A stretch of DNA of 64,000 nucleotides from Clostridiales bacterium (GCA_003507395.1 DNVW01000013.1:60706-124705), one strand, 5' to 3'; shown: positions 1-10,160, counted from the first letter of the stretch. A program made the numbers and translations. The notes: generated by a model from the letters alone, not told the origin.

Positions 1-1
1 A

Positions 2-1486
2 ATATGGGAAAAAGCTACAGATGAAGTTACAGAAGCAATGAAAAATAACTTTGATGAATTAAACCCTGTATATATGATGTCACAATCTGGAGCCAGAGGA
101 AATATAAACCAATTAAGACAAATAGCTGGTATGCGTGGACTTATGGCAAGTACAACAGGTAAAACAGTAGAAATACCAATAACATCATCATTTAGAGAAG
201 GACTTGATGCACTTGAATATTTTATTTCAGCACATGGTGCTAGAAAAGGTTTAGCAGATACAGCTCTAAGAACAGCTGACTCTGGTTATTTAACAAGAAG
301 ACTTGTTGATGTTGCACAAGACATAATAGTAAGAGAAAAGGATTGTGGAACTCATGAAGGTATTGAACTTTCAGATATTAAAGATGGAAATCAAGTAGTA
401 GAAAAATTAGAGGAACGTCTATTAGGAAGATATCCATTAGAAGATATAGTTAACCCAGAAACAGGAGAAACCATAGTTACAACAGAAGAGCTTATCACAG
501 AAGCTTTGGCTGAGAAAATAGTTGCAGCAGGAATAACAAAAGTAAAGGTACGTTCAGTATTAGAATGTAAAACAAAACATGGTGTATGTTGCAAATGCTA
601 CGGTATGGGATTGGCTACAAGAGCAGAAGTAAATATAGGAGAAGCTGTTGGTATTATAGCTGCACAATCAATTGGTGAACCTGGTACACAGCTAACCATG
701 AGAACAATTCACTCTGGTGGTGTTGCAGGTGTAGCAGATATTACACAAGGTCTTCCTAGAGTTGAAGAACTATTTGAAGCTAGAAAGCCAAAGGGCTTAG
801 CTATAATTACAGAAATATCAGGAAAAGTAAAAATATCTGAAGACAAGAGCAAAAAAGAAGTTATTGTTACAAGCAGTGATGACAGTAAAACATATACAAT
901 ACCATTTGGATCGAAATTACGTGTAAGAGATGGAGATGAAATAGAAGCAGGAGCTCCTATTACAGAAGGTTCTATAAATCCAAGCGAGATTTTAGCAATA
1001 AATGGTGTAGATGGGGTTCATAGATACTTAGTACAAGAAGTACAAAAAGTTTATAGAAATCAAGGTGTTGATATTAATGATAAACATATTGAAGTTATCG
1101 GAAGACAAATGCTTAAGAGAGTTAGAGTTGAAGATAATGGAGACACAGGCTTATTTGCAGGATCATTAGTAGATATAAATGAACTAGAAGAAGTAAATGA
1201 GCAAATGGAAACAGAAGGAAAGAAACCAGCAACATATAAACGTGTATTACTAGGAATAACAAAAGCTTCACTTGCAACAGAAAGTTTCTTATCAGCAGCA
1301 TCTTTCCAAGAAACAACAAGAGTATTAACAGAAGCTGCTGTAAAAGGCAAAATTGATGAATTAATAGGACTAAAAGAAAATGTAATAATAGGAAAATTAA
1401 TTCCTGCAGGAACAGGGCTAAATAAATACAAAAATACACAAATAGATACAGAACAATATGAAGAAACTGCAAATGAAACAAAATAA
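2..1486 (+). CDS. rpoC: DNA-directed RNA polymerase subunit beta' (C-terminal part, cut by window edge)
   Basis: This is the C-terminal ~494 residues of the beta' subunit, the catalytic half of the RNA polymerase active-site cleft. The frame is open to the left edge, so the start lies outside the window. Visible landmarks are [17 protein letters not shown] (bridge helix/trigger loop region), [13 protein letters not shown], the second zinc site formed by CGT and later [15 protein letters not shown] (four cysteines), and the near-invariant [18 protein letters not shown] block. It is followed directly by a strong intrinsic terminator, so rpoC is the last gene of its operon. The usual rpsL-rpsG-fusA genes do not follow. 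Family assignment is certain. Confidence 0.98.
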   Translation: MWEKATDEVTEAMKNNFDELNPVYMMSQSGARGNINQLRQIAGMRGLMASTTGKTVEIPITSSFREGLDALEYFISAHGARKGLADTALRTADSGYLTRRLVDVAQDIIVREKDCGTHEGIELSDIKDGNQVVEKLEERLLGRYPLEDIVNPETGETIVTTEELITEALAEKIVAAGITKVKVRSVLECKTKHGVCCKCYGMGLATRAEVNIGEAVGIIAAQSIGEPGTQLTMRTIHSGGVAGVADITQGLPRVEELFEARKPKGLAIITEISGKVKISEDKSKKEVIVTSSDDSKTYTIPFGSKLRVRDGDEIEAGAPITEGSINPSEILAINGVDGVHRYLVQEVQKVYRNQGVDINDKHIEVIGRQMLKRVRVEDNGDTGLFAGSLVDINELEEVNEQMETEGKKPATYKRVLLGITKASLATESFLSAASFQETTRVLTEAAVKGKIDELIGLKENVIIGKLIPAGTGLNKYKNTQIDTEQYEETANETK

Positions 1487-1493
1487 ATATTAT

Positions 1494-1526
1494 CAAAAAA
1501 ACTGCCAAATCTTTGGTAGTTTTTTG
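1494..1526 (+). terminator. Intrinsic terminator after rpoC
   Basis: A 9-bp stem (ACTGCCAAA / TTTGGTAGT, one G-U pair) with a 2-nt centre is flanked by an A-run and followed by six T. It lies 8 nt after the rpoC stop and fits the end of the rpoBC transcript. Confidence 0.85.
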
Positions 1527-1686
1527 ATTCGTAGGAAAAATAAGGTTTTGCAATGTAGGCACAGTGACTTTGTATATATTTTTCATAATTTAGTGGAGAA
1601 AAAATTTAAAAAATACTATATTTCTACAAAAAAGTATGATATAGTATATATGTATAAAAAGCTATATTGAAAGGAATGAAGTTTAT

Positions 1687-3201
1687 ATGGAAAAAGGAAG
1701 AAGATATAGTGGAGGAAAAAAGCTAAACATGAAAAAAGTATTTGCTGTAATAATTGCATTTGCAGTAATTATAATGTTTATTGTTGGAATTAAAAAAATA
1801 TTAAAATCAGATAAAGACATTAAAGAAAAAACTGTAGTGCAAAAATATTTTGCAGTATATACAAACAATAAATGGGGAGTTATAGATTCAAAAGGAAAAA
1901 CAATAATAGAACCAACATATGATGAAACAATAATAATTCCAAATGAAACAAAAGCAATATTTATTTGTACTTATGATGTAAATTATGAAAATGGCACATA
2001 TAAAACTAAAGTATTAAATGATAAAAAAGAAGAAATATTAAGTGGATTTGAAACAGTGCAAGCATTAGAAAACTATGACGAAAATAACAATTTGTGGTAT
2101 GAAGCAGATGTACTATTAGTAAAAAAAGATGGAAAATATGGACTAATAAATTACAAAGGAAATGAACTATTAAAATGTGAATATAATTCAATTACAACAG
2201 TAAAAGGAATAAAAAATAGTTTAATAACAGAAAAAGATGGAAAATTAGGATTAGTAGATGATATAGGTAACATAGTAATACCAAATGAATATAAAAGCAT
2301 TAAGCCATTAGGAAATAAATATGAAGAAGGCTTTATTGTAGGAAATGAAAAATATGGAGTTATAAACTGGGATAAATCAGTTGCATTAGAAACAAAATAT
2401 GAAGAGATAAAGCCAATATATGGAGATGGAAAATTTGTAGTAAAACAAGATGGAAAATGGAAAATTGTAGATACAAGTGGCAAATCATATTTAGAAGGAA
2501 AATTTGATAACGTAAAATCAATTGATGGAGAAAATGTAGTCATACAAAAAAATGGAAAATATGGAGTAACAACAATTGCAGGAGAAACAAAATTAGAAAC
2601 AAAATATGAAGATATAACATATACATATGCAGATAATTATATTGCAAAGCAAAATGGAAAATTTGGAATTCTAAACTTAAGTGGAGAGACAAAATTAGAT
2701 TTTGTATATAAAACATTAATATATAGAAAAGATGTAGACTTTTATGAAGGCTCAAAAGAAGAGATAAATTCAGATTTAATAGATAGAGACTTTAATGTTA
2801 AACTTACAGGCATTATAACAGAAATTAATACAGAAACTGGATATATGAAGGTTAGAGTAAACGGAGAGTACAAATATTATAACTTTAAATTTGAGGAAAA
2901 AACAAATATAGAACTATTAAAAGGAAATACCCTATTTTTATCAAAAAAGGATAACAAATATGGATTTGTAAATAAAGATGGAATTGTAATTGTTGACTAT
3001 ATATATGATGATGCAACAGAGCAAAATGAGTTTGGCTATGCGAGCGTAAAAAAAGATGGTTTATGGGGTTGTATTAATTCAAAAGGAGAAGTTACAATAT
3101 CTCCAGCATATGCTTTAGAAAATAGCATATTAGTAGAATTTATAGGAAAGTGGCATAGAGGACAAGACTTGAACTTAAATTATTATACAGATGAAAAATA
3201 A
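1687..3201 (+). CDS. WG (KWG)-repeat protein with N-terminal membrane anchor
   Basis: A 504-residue protein built of WG-type repeats. The recurring unit is a K-[WY]-G-[VLI]-[IV]-[DN] core followed by a 'G...I...YD' segment, as in NKWGVIDSKG, GKYGLINYKG, GKLGLVDDIG and GLWGCINSKG; I count about nine copies. A hydrophobic stretch at about residues 17-36 is probably a signal anchor, so the repeats should lie outside the membrane. WG-repeat proteins are presumed beta-propeller-like binding modules without a settled function. Two starts are possible: this ATG (GAAAGGA 11 nt upstream) or ATG 1729 (GGAGG 13 nt upstream), which would begin right at the anchor. The next gene follows after 27 nt and is probably co-transcribed. 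Confidence 0.85.
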   Translation: MEKGRRYSGGKKLNMKKVFAVIIAFAVIIMFIVGIKKILKSDKDIKEKTVVQKYFAVYTNNKWGVIDSKGKTIIEPTYDETIIIPNETKAIFICTYDVNYENGTYKTKVLNDKKEEILSGFETVQALENYDENNNLWYEADVLLVKKDGKYGLINYKGNELLKCEYNSITTVKGIKNSLITEKDGKLGLVDDIGNIVIPNEYKSIKPLGNKYEEGFIVGNEKYGVINWDKSVALETKYEEIKPIYGDGKFVVKQDGKWKIVDTSGKSYLEGKFDNVKSIDGENVVIQKNGKYGVTTIAGETKLETKYEDITYTYADNYIAKQNGKFGILNLSGETKLDFVYKTLIYRKDVDFYEGSKEEINSDLIDRDFNVKLTGIITEINTETGYMKVRVNGEYKYYNFKFEEKTNIELLKGNTLFLSKKDNKYGFVNKDGIVIVDYIYDDATEQNEFGYASVKKDGLWGCINSKGEVTISPAYALENSILVEFIGKWHRGQDLNLNYYTDEK

Positions 3202-3228
3202 ATCGTAGGAGGAGGAGTAAGCATACAT

Positions 3229-4440
3229 ATGGAACAAAAGATTAAATATCAATATACGTATTTTATATACCCATATATAATTGATGCAAATAAATATAAT
3301 AAATATATGCTAAAGCTTATTAAAAATCCTAAATGTAAGTTGAAAACATTTGACAAAATAAAAGATTTTGATATTTATACATATTTTCTTCCTAACATAC
3401 GAGAGTATATGTTTTGGTCATTTGAATTGACAAATCAAAAAAGTAATGAGCTAGAAAGAATGGACAATAAAATGAAGAGTACAATACTTTCAAATTATCC
3501 TTGTACAATGTTTGAATATGAATTAGAAAAAAATATACAGGGAAAAATAGGAGAAGAAAACGGAATATTTTTTGACATTATAAAAATGGAAATTATATGT
3601 TTTAATACCGGAATATGTTTTATGACTTTTAAAACAGCTTTAAATGGTGAAAATAATCTAGATGATGTACTTAATTTTAATTATAAATTTAGAGATATAA
3701 ATTCTAATTTATCTCAATTAAGAGAATATGAAAATATAAGAATACAGACAAGTGCATTTAAAGATATAAAAGAATTTTCGAGTTTAATAAAAGAAATAGC
3801 AGGAAGTAATACAGGAGCTAAAAAAATAAATGTAGATACAGAAAGATTTGTTACATATTCATATATATGTTTAGATCAAAATTGCTGGAATGAGAATACA
3901 GATAATACTGTTTTAAACGAAAGATTTTTGAATTATGCAAATATAGCGAGTTCAAATTCTAAAATAAATAATAAGGTAAAAAAAATAGAACAAAAATATT
4001 TAAAGTATGGATTTACTAGTTGGAGCAATGTAGTAATGGCATCTGATATAAATACAGAAAATTATACAAAATTGCCATTTGAATACGAAAATAAATATTT
4101 ATATCATTATATATTTAATTTATATAAAAAAATATATTTGAAAAAATTAATATATGAATTTAATATAAACAACAATTTTGAAAAAATTAAAGAACAATTT
4201 ATAAATTTTACAAAATTTATTTGGATTCAAGAAATAACAAATGATGAAATAGGTATAGAAATAGAAGAAAAGGAAAAAGAAGCTTTGCTATTGGAGGAAA
4301 CCTACTTAAAGCTTAAAAATAAATATGATATATTATATAAAAATTATAATATAGAAAAAATTGCTAAAGGAAATAAAGTAATTGCAATAGTTGTAATTGG
4401 AATTTTTATTATTACTCTTATAAACTTACTAAGTAAATAA
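3229..4440 (+). CDS. Uncharacterised protein with C-terminal membrane anchor
   Basis: A 403-residue protein I do not recognise. It is acidic and lysine/asparagine-rich with no obvious catalytic motif. A coiled-coil-prone stretch rich in E and K lies at about residues 340-385. A single hydrophobic segment at the extreme C-terminus (KVIAIVVIGIFIITLINLL) looks like a tail anchor, leaving the bulk in the cytoplasm. The start is well supported by an AGGAGGAGGAG ribosome binding site 11 nt upstream. It sits between the WG-repeat gene and acpS, 19 nt before acpS, so it is probably part of one operon. Confidence 0.8.
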   Translation: MEQKIKYQYTYFIYPYIIDANKYNKYMLKLIKNPKCKLKTFDKIKDFDIYTYFLPNIREYMFWSFELTNQKSNELERMDNKMKSTILSNYPCTMFEYELEKNIQGKIGEENGIFFDIIKMEIICFNTGICFMTFKTALNGENNLDDVLNFNYKFRDINSNLSQLREYENIRIQTSAFKDIKEFSSLIKEIAGSNTGAKKINVDTERFVTYSYICLDQNCWNENTDNTVLNERFLNYANIASSNSKINNKVKKIEQKYLKYGFTSWSNVVMASDINTENYTKLPFEYENKYLYHYIFNLYKKIYLKKLIYEFNINNNFEKIKEQFINFTKFIWIQEITNDEIGIEIEEKEKEALLLEETYLKLKNKYDILYKNYNIEKIAKGNKVIAIVVIGIFIITLINLLSK

Positions 4441-4459
4441 TATTTATAAAGGGGTTAAA

Positions 4460-4837
4460 ATGGAAATAAGAACAGGCGTAGATATAATAGAAATAAGCAG
4501 GATAAAAGAGAGTATTGAGCAAATAGGACAAGTTTTTTTGGATAGAATATATACAGAAAAAGAACAGGAATACTGTGAGAAATCCAATAAAATGAAATAT
4601 CAACATTATGCAGCAAGATTTGCAGCAAAAGAAGCAATATTTAAAGCAATTTCTAAGAATATAAACGATACTTCTGATTGGGTGTGGAAAAATATAGAAA
4701 TATATAATGATGAGCAGGGAAAGCCGATTGCTGATATTAGTAAATTAGAAATTAAAAATATAATTAGCATGGATTTAAGTATTTCTCATATAAAAGATTA
4801 TGCATTAGCAAGTTTTACTTTGATTTTAGATAATTAA
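4460..4837 (+). CDS. acpS: Holo-[acyl-carrier-protein] synthase
   Basis: A 125-residue protein of normal AcpS length. It transfers 4'-phosphopantetheine from CoA to the serine of apo-ACP and so switches on fatty acid synthesis. Diagnostic motifs are GVDIIEISRI at the N-terminus (Mg-binding Asp), FTEKEQEYC-like YTEKEQEYCE, and AARFAAKEAIFKA containing the second metal-binding Glu, then SISH near the end. AAAGGGG lies 5 nt before the ATG. It is followed after 18 nt by the TatD-like gene. Confidence 0.95.
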   Translation: MEIRTGVDIIEISRIKESIEQIGQVFLDRIYTEKEQEYCEKSNKMKYQHYAARFAAKEAIFKAISKNINDTSDWVWKNIEIYNDEQGKPIADISKLEIKNIISMDLSISHIKDYALASFTLILDN

Positions 4838-4855
4838 AAAAAGGAAAAAAGAAAA

Positions 4856-5617
4856 ATGGAATTTTTTGATTCGCATTCACACTACAATGATGAAAAATTT
4901 GATGAAGATAGAGAACAGATATTAGAAGAAATATACAAAGCAGGAGTAACAAAAGTAATTGTGGCAGGATATGATATAAATTCATCTAAAAAGGCAGTGG
5001 ACTTATCTAAAAAATATAAATATATATACGCAATATGTGGAATATCTCCAAATGATATTGCAGAAACAGAAAATGAAATAAAACAACAAATTGAGCAAAT
5101 AGAAAAAATAGCACAATCCACAAAAATAGTAGGAATTGGGGAAATCGGGCTTGATTATTATTGGAACAAGGAAAATAAAGAGCTACAAAAAAAGGCATTT
5201 ATAAATCAAATAAAATTAGCAGATAAAATGGATTTACCAATTATAATACACTCAAGAGAAGCGGTAATGGATACAATACAAATATTAAAAGAAAATACTC
5301 CAAAAAGAAAGGGAGTTTTTCATTGTTGTCCTTTAAATATAGAACTAGTAAAAGAAGGTTTAAAATTAGGCTTTTACATATCACTAGCAGGGCCAATAAC
5401 ATTTAAAAATTCAAAAAATGCAGATGAAATAATACAAATGATACCATTAGAAAAAATGCTTATAGAAACAGATAGCCCCTACTTAGCACCAGAGCCAAAT
5501 AGGGGAACAAGAAATGATTCGAGAAATTTAAAATATTTAGTAGAAAAAATAGCACAAGTAAAACAAAGAGAGCCAGAAGAAATAGCAAGAATAACATATA
5601 ATAATTGGAAATTATAA
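4856..5617 (+). CDS. tatD: TatD-family metal-dependent hydrolase (DNase-like)
   Basis: A 253-residue TIM-barrel metallohydrolase of the TatD/YabD family. Members show metal-dependent 3'-5' DNase activity and some act on D-aminoacyl-tRNA. Motifs in order: FDSHSHYND (metal-binding His pair), GEIGLDYYW (metal-binding Glu), IIHSREA, FHCC, and ETDSPYLAPEPNRGTRN near the C-terminus (metal-binding Asp and nucleic-acid-facing loop). The length is typical. It ends the plus-strand run and is convergent with htpX, with only 12 nt between the stop codons. Confidence 0.93.
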   Translation: MEFFDSHSHYNDEKFDEDREQILEEIYKAGVTKVIVAGYDINSSKKAVDLSKKYKYIYAICGISPNDIAETENEIKQQIEQIEKIAQSTKIVGIGEIGLDYYWNKENKELQKKAFINQIKLADKMDLPIIIHSREAVMDTIQILKENTPKRKGVFHCCPLNIELVKEGLKLGFYISLAGPITFKNSKNADEIIQMIPLEKMLIETDSPYLAPEPNRGTRNDSRNLKYLVEKIAQVKQREPEEIARITYNNWKL

Positions 5618-5629
5618 GGCAAATATAGA

Positions 5630-6520
5630 CTACATAAGTTTCTTTATTGCTTCTATTCTAGCACTTATAGAAGGGTGAGTTGACAATAAATCACTCTTCT
5701 CTTTTTGGTCTTTCTTAAATGGATTTGTGAAAAACATATGTGCAGTTGCATTATTAGCCTTACTAAATTCTGAATCGTCAGAATCCAATTTTTGTAACGC
5801 AGAAATAAAAGCATCTGGATTTCTAGTAAATTCAACAGCACTAGCATCTGCCAAGAATTCTCGACGCCTTGAAAGAGCTAACTTCATTAATTGAGCAAAA
5901 ACAGGTCCTAAAATTAAGCAAATAAATCCTAAAATCATGATAATAAAATTGCCTTTAGAATTACTATCATTATCTTTGCGATTTATCAAATAAAATCTTC
6001 TAGACATTAAATCTGAAAGCATAACGATAAATCCAACCATAACAGTTACTACGGCAGAAAGTAAAATATCATAATTTTTAATATGACCTAATTCATGTGC
6101 TATAACACCTTCTAACTCATAATAATCTAATTTTTCTAAAAGACCTGTAGTAACACAAACTACAGCATTTTTTGGATTTCTGCCAGTAGCAAAAGCATTT
6201 GGTTGAGAACTTTCAACAATATATAATCTAGGCCTGTATTCTAATCCAGAAGATATCATAAGCCCATCTAAAATATTTATTAATTTTTTATTTTCTTCTG
6301 GAGTTGCTAGCCTTGCACCATTTAAACTTAGAACAATTTTATCACTAAAATAATATGAGCACCAAGAAGACAGAATTGAAAAAGTAAGTGCTATAATTAT
6401 TGAAATAGTACCTAAATTAAAAGACATACAAATATAATATACTATTAATGTTATCATTAATATAAAAATAGATATGATAAATCCTGTTTTTATTTTATTT
6501 TTCTTTATATCTTCATACAT
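5630..6520 (-). CDS. htpX: HtpX-type membrane zinc metalloprotease (M48)
   Basis: A 296-residue M48 peptidase that degrades or clips damaged membrane proteins. Two N-terminal membrane segments (about residues 12-32 and 37-56) precede the catalytic motif HELGH, with the third zinc ligand in the 'RREFLADASAVEFTRNP' segment; two more membrane segments lie between them. The frame extends upstream to 6640, but ATG 6520 (MYEDIKK) is chosen: it has a TGAGGTG site 7 nt upstream, matches the family N-terminus and avoids overlap with lemA. lemA-htpX is a recurrent gene pair, as seen here. Confidence 0.93.
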   Translation of the reverse strand: MYEDIKKNKIKTGFIISIFILMITLIVYYICMSFNLGTISIIIALTFSILSSWCSYYFSDKIVLSLNGARLATPEENKKLINILDGLMISSGLEYRPRLYIVESSQPNAFATGRNPKNAVVCVTTGLLEKLDYYELEGVIAHELGHIKNYDILLSAVVTVMVGFIVMLSDLMSRRFYLINRKDNDSNSKGNFIIMILGFICLILGPVFAQLMKLALSRRREFLADASAVEFTRNPDAFISALQKLDSDDSEFSKANNATAHMFFTNPFKKDQKEKSDLLSTHPSISARIEAIKKLM

Positions 6521-6623
6521 ATATTTACACCTCAAATAAAAATAATATAATGCCTTATTTCTCAAATAAAACATTATATCATTATTTTTAAATATTATAT
6601 TTTTAGAGAAATATCTCCAAGTT

Positions 6624-7178
6624 TTAGTTATTAAAATCAACTTTTACATTTTTTCTAGCTTCTGCACTATCTACTTCAAATAAAGTTTCAGTAGTAAAAT
6701 TAAACATTCCAGCAATAATGTTTGAAGGGAATAATTGTAATTTTGTGTTATATTTTGTTACTGTATCATTATAAAACTGCCTTGAGTATGAAATTTTATT
6801 TTCTGTATTTGCTAATTCTTGTTGTAATTCAGTAAAGTTTTGATTTGCCTTTAAATCTGGATAACTTTCAGAAACAGCCATAATGGTTTTTAAACTTTCA
6901 GAAAGTTGTGTATCTAATTCTGACTTTTCTGTTACAGTCTTTGCATTTGCCCAAGATGTACGAAGTTCAGCTATTTTTGTTAAAACCTCACTTTCATGTC
7001 CCATATATCCTTTAACAGTTTCAACTAAATTAGGAATTAAATCAAATCTTCTTTGTAATTGTACTTCTATTTGACTCCAAGCATTTTTAACTCTTTGTCT
7101 TAAAGTTACAAGACTATTATATATACTTATAACAAATATAACTAAAAGAATTACAATAATAAAAATAATCCATCCCAT
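6624..7178 (-). CDS. lemA: LemA family protein
   Basis: A 184-residue LemA protein. An N-terminal membrane segment (about residues 3-22) is followed by the long-helix LemA domain with family landmarks NAWSQIEVQLQRRFDLIPNL, VSESYPDLKANQNF and ENKISYSRQFYND. The molecular role of LemA is unsettled. It is commonly found beside htpX or M48 proteases, as here. An AAGGAGG site sits 9 nt before the ATG. It is the first gene of the lemA-htpX unit. Confidence 0.95.
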   Translation of the reverse strand: MGWIIFIIVILLVIFVISIYNSLVTLRQRVKNAWSQIEVQLQRRFDLIPNLVETVKGYMGHESEVLTKIAELRTSWANAKTVTEKSELDTQLSESLKTIMAVSESYPDLKANQNFTELQQELANTENKISYSRQFYNDTVTKYNTKLQLFPSNIIAGMFNFTTETLFEVDSAEARKNVKVDFNN

Positions 7179-7208
7179 AATTTGGACCTCCTTAAATAGT
7201 ATAGATAT

Positions 7209-7237
7209 ATACTACCATATATATTTTGTAAATTCAA
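7209..7237 (-). promoter_or_regulatory. Candidate sigma-A promoter of lemA-htpX
   Basis: On the minus strand TTGAAT (7237-7232), a 17-nt spacer, then TAGTAT (7214-7209), ending about 30 nt before the lemA start. The spacing is ideal but each hexamer differs from consensus at two positions. Confidence 0.45.
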
Positions 7238-7356
7238 TGAAATGCTGAAAAATTTACAAAAAAGGCACAATTAAGCGGAACTATGACATACATAAATATA
7301 AAGTAAATGTTTAATTTTCACAAAATGGTAAAAAATATAATAAAAGGAGGGAACAG

Positions 7357-8484
7357 ATGGAAGCATATGTTGCAAGAAGGAGAAAGAAGAACGGAAAAAA
7401 TAAAATATTAGTAGCATTTGTTTTCTTATTAATCATCGCCAGTGGTATAATTCTATATAAATTTTATGAGAAAATAGAGGTAGAAGAATTAGATAAAGGG
7501 TCAGAAGCTGTGAGAACTTTAAGAACATTGGATGAGGAAAAAGAAGAACAAAAAGAAGTAGTAGATGTAATAGCACAAGCTACTTCTAGTGTTGTAGGAA
7601 TTTCAAAAGTTAAAAATATAGGTAGTACAATTTTTTTGAAAGATGGTAGTTCAAAATTGGGCTTGGGGACAGGACTAATAGTAACAGATAATGGGTATAT
7701 ATTAACAAATGCACATGTTTCTGGGGAAAAATATAGTACGTGCTATGTTACATTAGAAACAGGAGAAGTTTTTACAGGAAATGTTGTGTGGTCAGACATG
7801 GATGTGGATTTAGCAATTCTTAAGATATCAGCTAAAAATTTAATATATGCAAAATTAGGAGATTCAGATAATATTAAAGTCGGAGAAAAGGTGTATGCAA
7901 TTGGAAATCCTATTGGATTTGAATTTGAAAGAACTGTTACATCTGGAATAATAAGTGCAATAGATAGAACAATTAAAATTGAAGAAGATGAAAATTCATA
8001 TATGAGTAATTTAATTCAAACAGATGCAACAATTAATTTAGGAAATAGCGGTGGACCACTAATAAATATAGATGGAGAAGTAGTAGGAATAAATACACTT
8101 AAAATAACTTCAGCAGAAGGAATTAGTTTTGCTGTACCTATAAATCTTGTTAAAACAATAATAGAAAAATTTGCAACTCAAGGAAAATTTGAAGAAGCAA
8201 GTATAGGAATATTTGCATATGACAAAAATGTAATACCATATATAGATAATAATTTAAAATTTAATACAGGAATATATGTGGTTCAAATTGATAGAAATTC
8301 TTCGGCATATAATTCTGGATTAAGAGAAAAAGACGTAATAATACAAATAGACAATATTAATTTAAAAAAAATGTGTGATTTAAGAAGATATATATATACA
8401 AAAAATATTGGGGATGAAGTTATTTTAAAGATATTAAGAAATAACACAGAAAAAGAAATAAAAATGACTTTAATAAAAAAATAG
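7357..8484 (+). CDS. HtrA/DegP-like serine protease with PDZ domain, membrane-anchored
   Basis: A 375-residue S1C protease. A short basic cytoplasmic tail (ARRRKKNGKNK) and one membrane segment (about residues 17-36) precede the trypsin-like domain. The catalytic triad is complete: His in ILTNAHVS, Asp in DMDVDLAILK and Ser in NLGNSGGPLIN. A single PDZ domain follows (about residues 280-370, with YNSGLREKDVIIQI). It should degrade misfolded proteins outside the membrane. An AAAGGAGGG site lies before the ATG. This is the more divergent of two HtrA proteins in the window; the other is at 36452-37708. Confidence 0.92.
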   Translation: MEAYVARRRKKNGKNKILVAFVFLLIIASGIILYKFYEKIEVEELDKGSEAVRTLRTLDEEKEEQKEVVDVIAQATSSVVGISKVKNIGSTIFLKDGSSKLGLGTGLIVTDNGYILTNAHVSGEKYSTCYVTLETGEVFTGNVVWSDMDVDLAILKISAKNLIYAKLGDSDNIKVGEKVYAIGNPIGFEFERTVTSGIISAIDRTIKIEEDENSYMSNLIQTDATINLGNSGGPLINIDGEVVGINTLKITSAEGISFAVPINLVKTIIEKFATQGKFEEASIGIFAYDKNVIPYIDNNLKFNTGIYVVQIDRNSSAYNSGLREKDVIIQIDNINLKKMCDLRRYIYTKNIGDEVILKILRNNTEKEIKMTLIKK

Positions 8485-8497
8485 AAGGAGAATGTTT

Positions 8498-9982
8498 ATG
8501 ATGTCGTATTGGTTAGAAAGCACAAAAGATAACAGAAAAGAATTTGACAAATTAGAAAAAGACATAAATACAGATGTATGTATAATAGGAGGGGGACTTA
8601 CAGGTTTAACAACAGCATATTATTTAAAAAATAGTGGCTTAAATGTAGTACTTTTGGAAAAAGATAAGTTGTGTAATCACACAAGTGGTAATACAACAGC
8701 TAAAATTACAAGTCAGCATCACTTATTCTACAAATATTTAGTAGATTTAAAAGGAAAAGAATTTGCAAAACAATATTTGAAGGCAAATGAAGAAGCAATA
8801 AAAAATATAGAAACAATTATAAAAGAAGAAAATATACAATGTGATTTTGAATATCAAGACTCATATGTATTTACTCAAAAGTTAGATGAAATATCCAAAA
8901 TAAAAGATGAAATAGAAGCACTTAAGTCAATAGGTTTTGATAGTGAATTTGTAGAACAAATAGAACTACCTATAAAGATATTGGGAGCTATAAAATTTAA
9001 GAAACAAGCACAATTTCATCCTTTAAAATATGCAATAGGGTTAGTTAATGCAATGCCAAATATCAATATATATGAAAATACAAAAGTAGTAGACTTAAAA
9101 AAAGAAGAAGAAAGATATATTGTAATAACAGAAAAAAACTATAAAATAAATTGTAAACAGGTTGTTATTGCAACACATTATCCTATAATAAATGTACCAG
9201 GATATTATTTCTTAAAAATGTACCAGTCAATGTCATATTTGATTGCAATAAAAACAAATGAAAAAAGTTTTAATGGTATGTATATAAATAGCGAAGAACC
9301 AACAATCTCGTTTAGAAGACAAGATGATTTAATTCTAATTGGTGGAAATGACCATAAGACGGGGGCTAAAATTGATTTATCCAATGCATACAAATTTTTA
9401 GAAGATATTGCAAAAAATATGTATCCAGACTGTGAAATTAAGTATAGATGGCATACAGAAGATTGCATTTCTCTGGACAAAATACCATATATAGGTAAAT
9501 TTTCATCAATAATGCCAAATGTATATGTAGGAACTGGGTACAAAAAGTGGGGAATGACTTTTTCAAATATCGCAGGAAAAATAATATCTGATATGATATT
9601 AGAAAAAACAAATAAATATCAAGAAATTTTTAAAGCAACACGAATAGAGCCAATAAAAAATATAAAAGAAGTAGAAAATATGCTGAAAGAAACAACACAT
9701 TCACTTTTATTAAATAAGTTAGATATACCAAAAGCAACAATAGAAGACATTAAAAATGATGAGGGGAAAATAGTAGAAGCAGATGGAAATAAAGTAGGAA
9801 TATACAAAGATAAGGATGGAAATTTATTTGCCATTAAACCTGTTTGTACACACTTAGGATGTGAATTATCTTGGAATAATTTAGCTAAAACGTGGGATTG
9901 CCCATGCCATGGTTCAAGATTTACTTATACAGGAGAATCAATTTATGAACCAAGTATAAAAAATTTAAAATTAATAAACTAA
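8498..9982 (+). CDS. FAD-dependent oxidoreductase fused to a C-terminal Rieske [2Fe-2S] domain
   Basis: A 494-residue two-domain protein. The N-terminal DAO-type domain has the dinucleotide fold CIIGGGLTGLTTAYYLKNSG and the second glycine-rich region near TGYKKWGMTFS. From about residue 400 a Rieske domain has the two ligand boxes CTHLGCE and CPCHGS, so the four Cys/His ligands are present. This architecture is known in Bacillota oxidoreductases, but the physiological substrate is unsettled. The ATG at 8492 would be only 1 nt from GAAGGAG, so the start is 8498 (or 8501). It begins 14 nt after the protease gene and is probably co-transcribed. Confidence 0.9.
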   Translation: MMSYWLESTKDNRKEFDKLEKDINTDVCIIGGGLTGLTTAYYLKNSGLNVVLLEKDKLCNHTSGNTTAKITSQHHLFYKYLVDLKGKEFAKQYLKANEEAIKNIETIIKEENIQCDFEYQDSYVFTQKLDEISKIKDEIEALKSIGFDSEFVEQIELPIKILGAIKFKKQAQFHPLKYAIGLVNAMPNINIYENTKVVDLKKEEERYIVITEKNYKINCKQVVIATHYPIINVPGYYFLKMYQSMSYLIAIKTNEKSFNGMYINSEEPTISFRRQDDLILIGGNDHKTGAKIDLSNAYKFLEDIAKNMYPDCEIKYRWHTEDCISLDKIPYIGKFSSIMPNVYVGTGYKKWGMTFSNIAGKIISDMILEKTNKYQEIFKATRIEPIKNIKEVENMLKETTHSLLLNKLDIPKATIEDIKNDEGKIVEADGNKVGIYKDKDGNLFAIKPVCTHLGCELSWNNLAKTWDCPCHGSRFTYTGESIYEPSIKNLKLIN

Positions 9983-10095
9983 AAAATGTCATATTTAGTG
10001 TACAAGCCACATATAATATAGTATTGAAAAAATAATAAAAATAGACAAAATATATAAAAGGCATAGCTAAGCACTTTTGACAGAATCAGCAAAAT

Positions 10096-10124
10096 TTGAC
10101 ATATATTCTAAAAAATGGTATAAT
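10096..10124 (+). promoter_or_regulatory. Consensus sigma-A promoter of the G5/3D-domain gene
   Basis: Perfect TTGACA (10096-10101), 17-nt spacer, perfect TATAAT (10119-10124), 36 nt before the ATG. A second TTGACA at 10077 has no properly spaced -10. Confidence 0.85.
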
Positions 10125-10160
10125 ATAATTGTTGCTTTTAAAGGAGGGAACAAATTTCTT

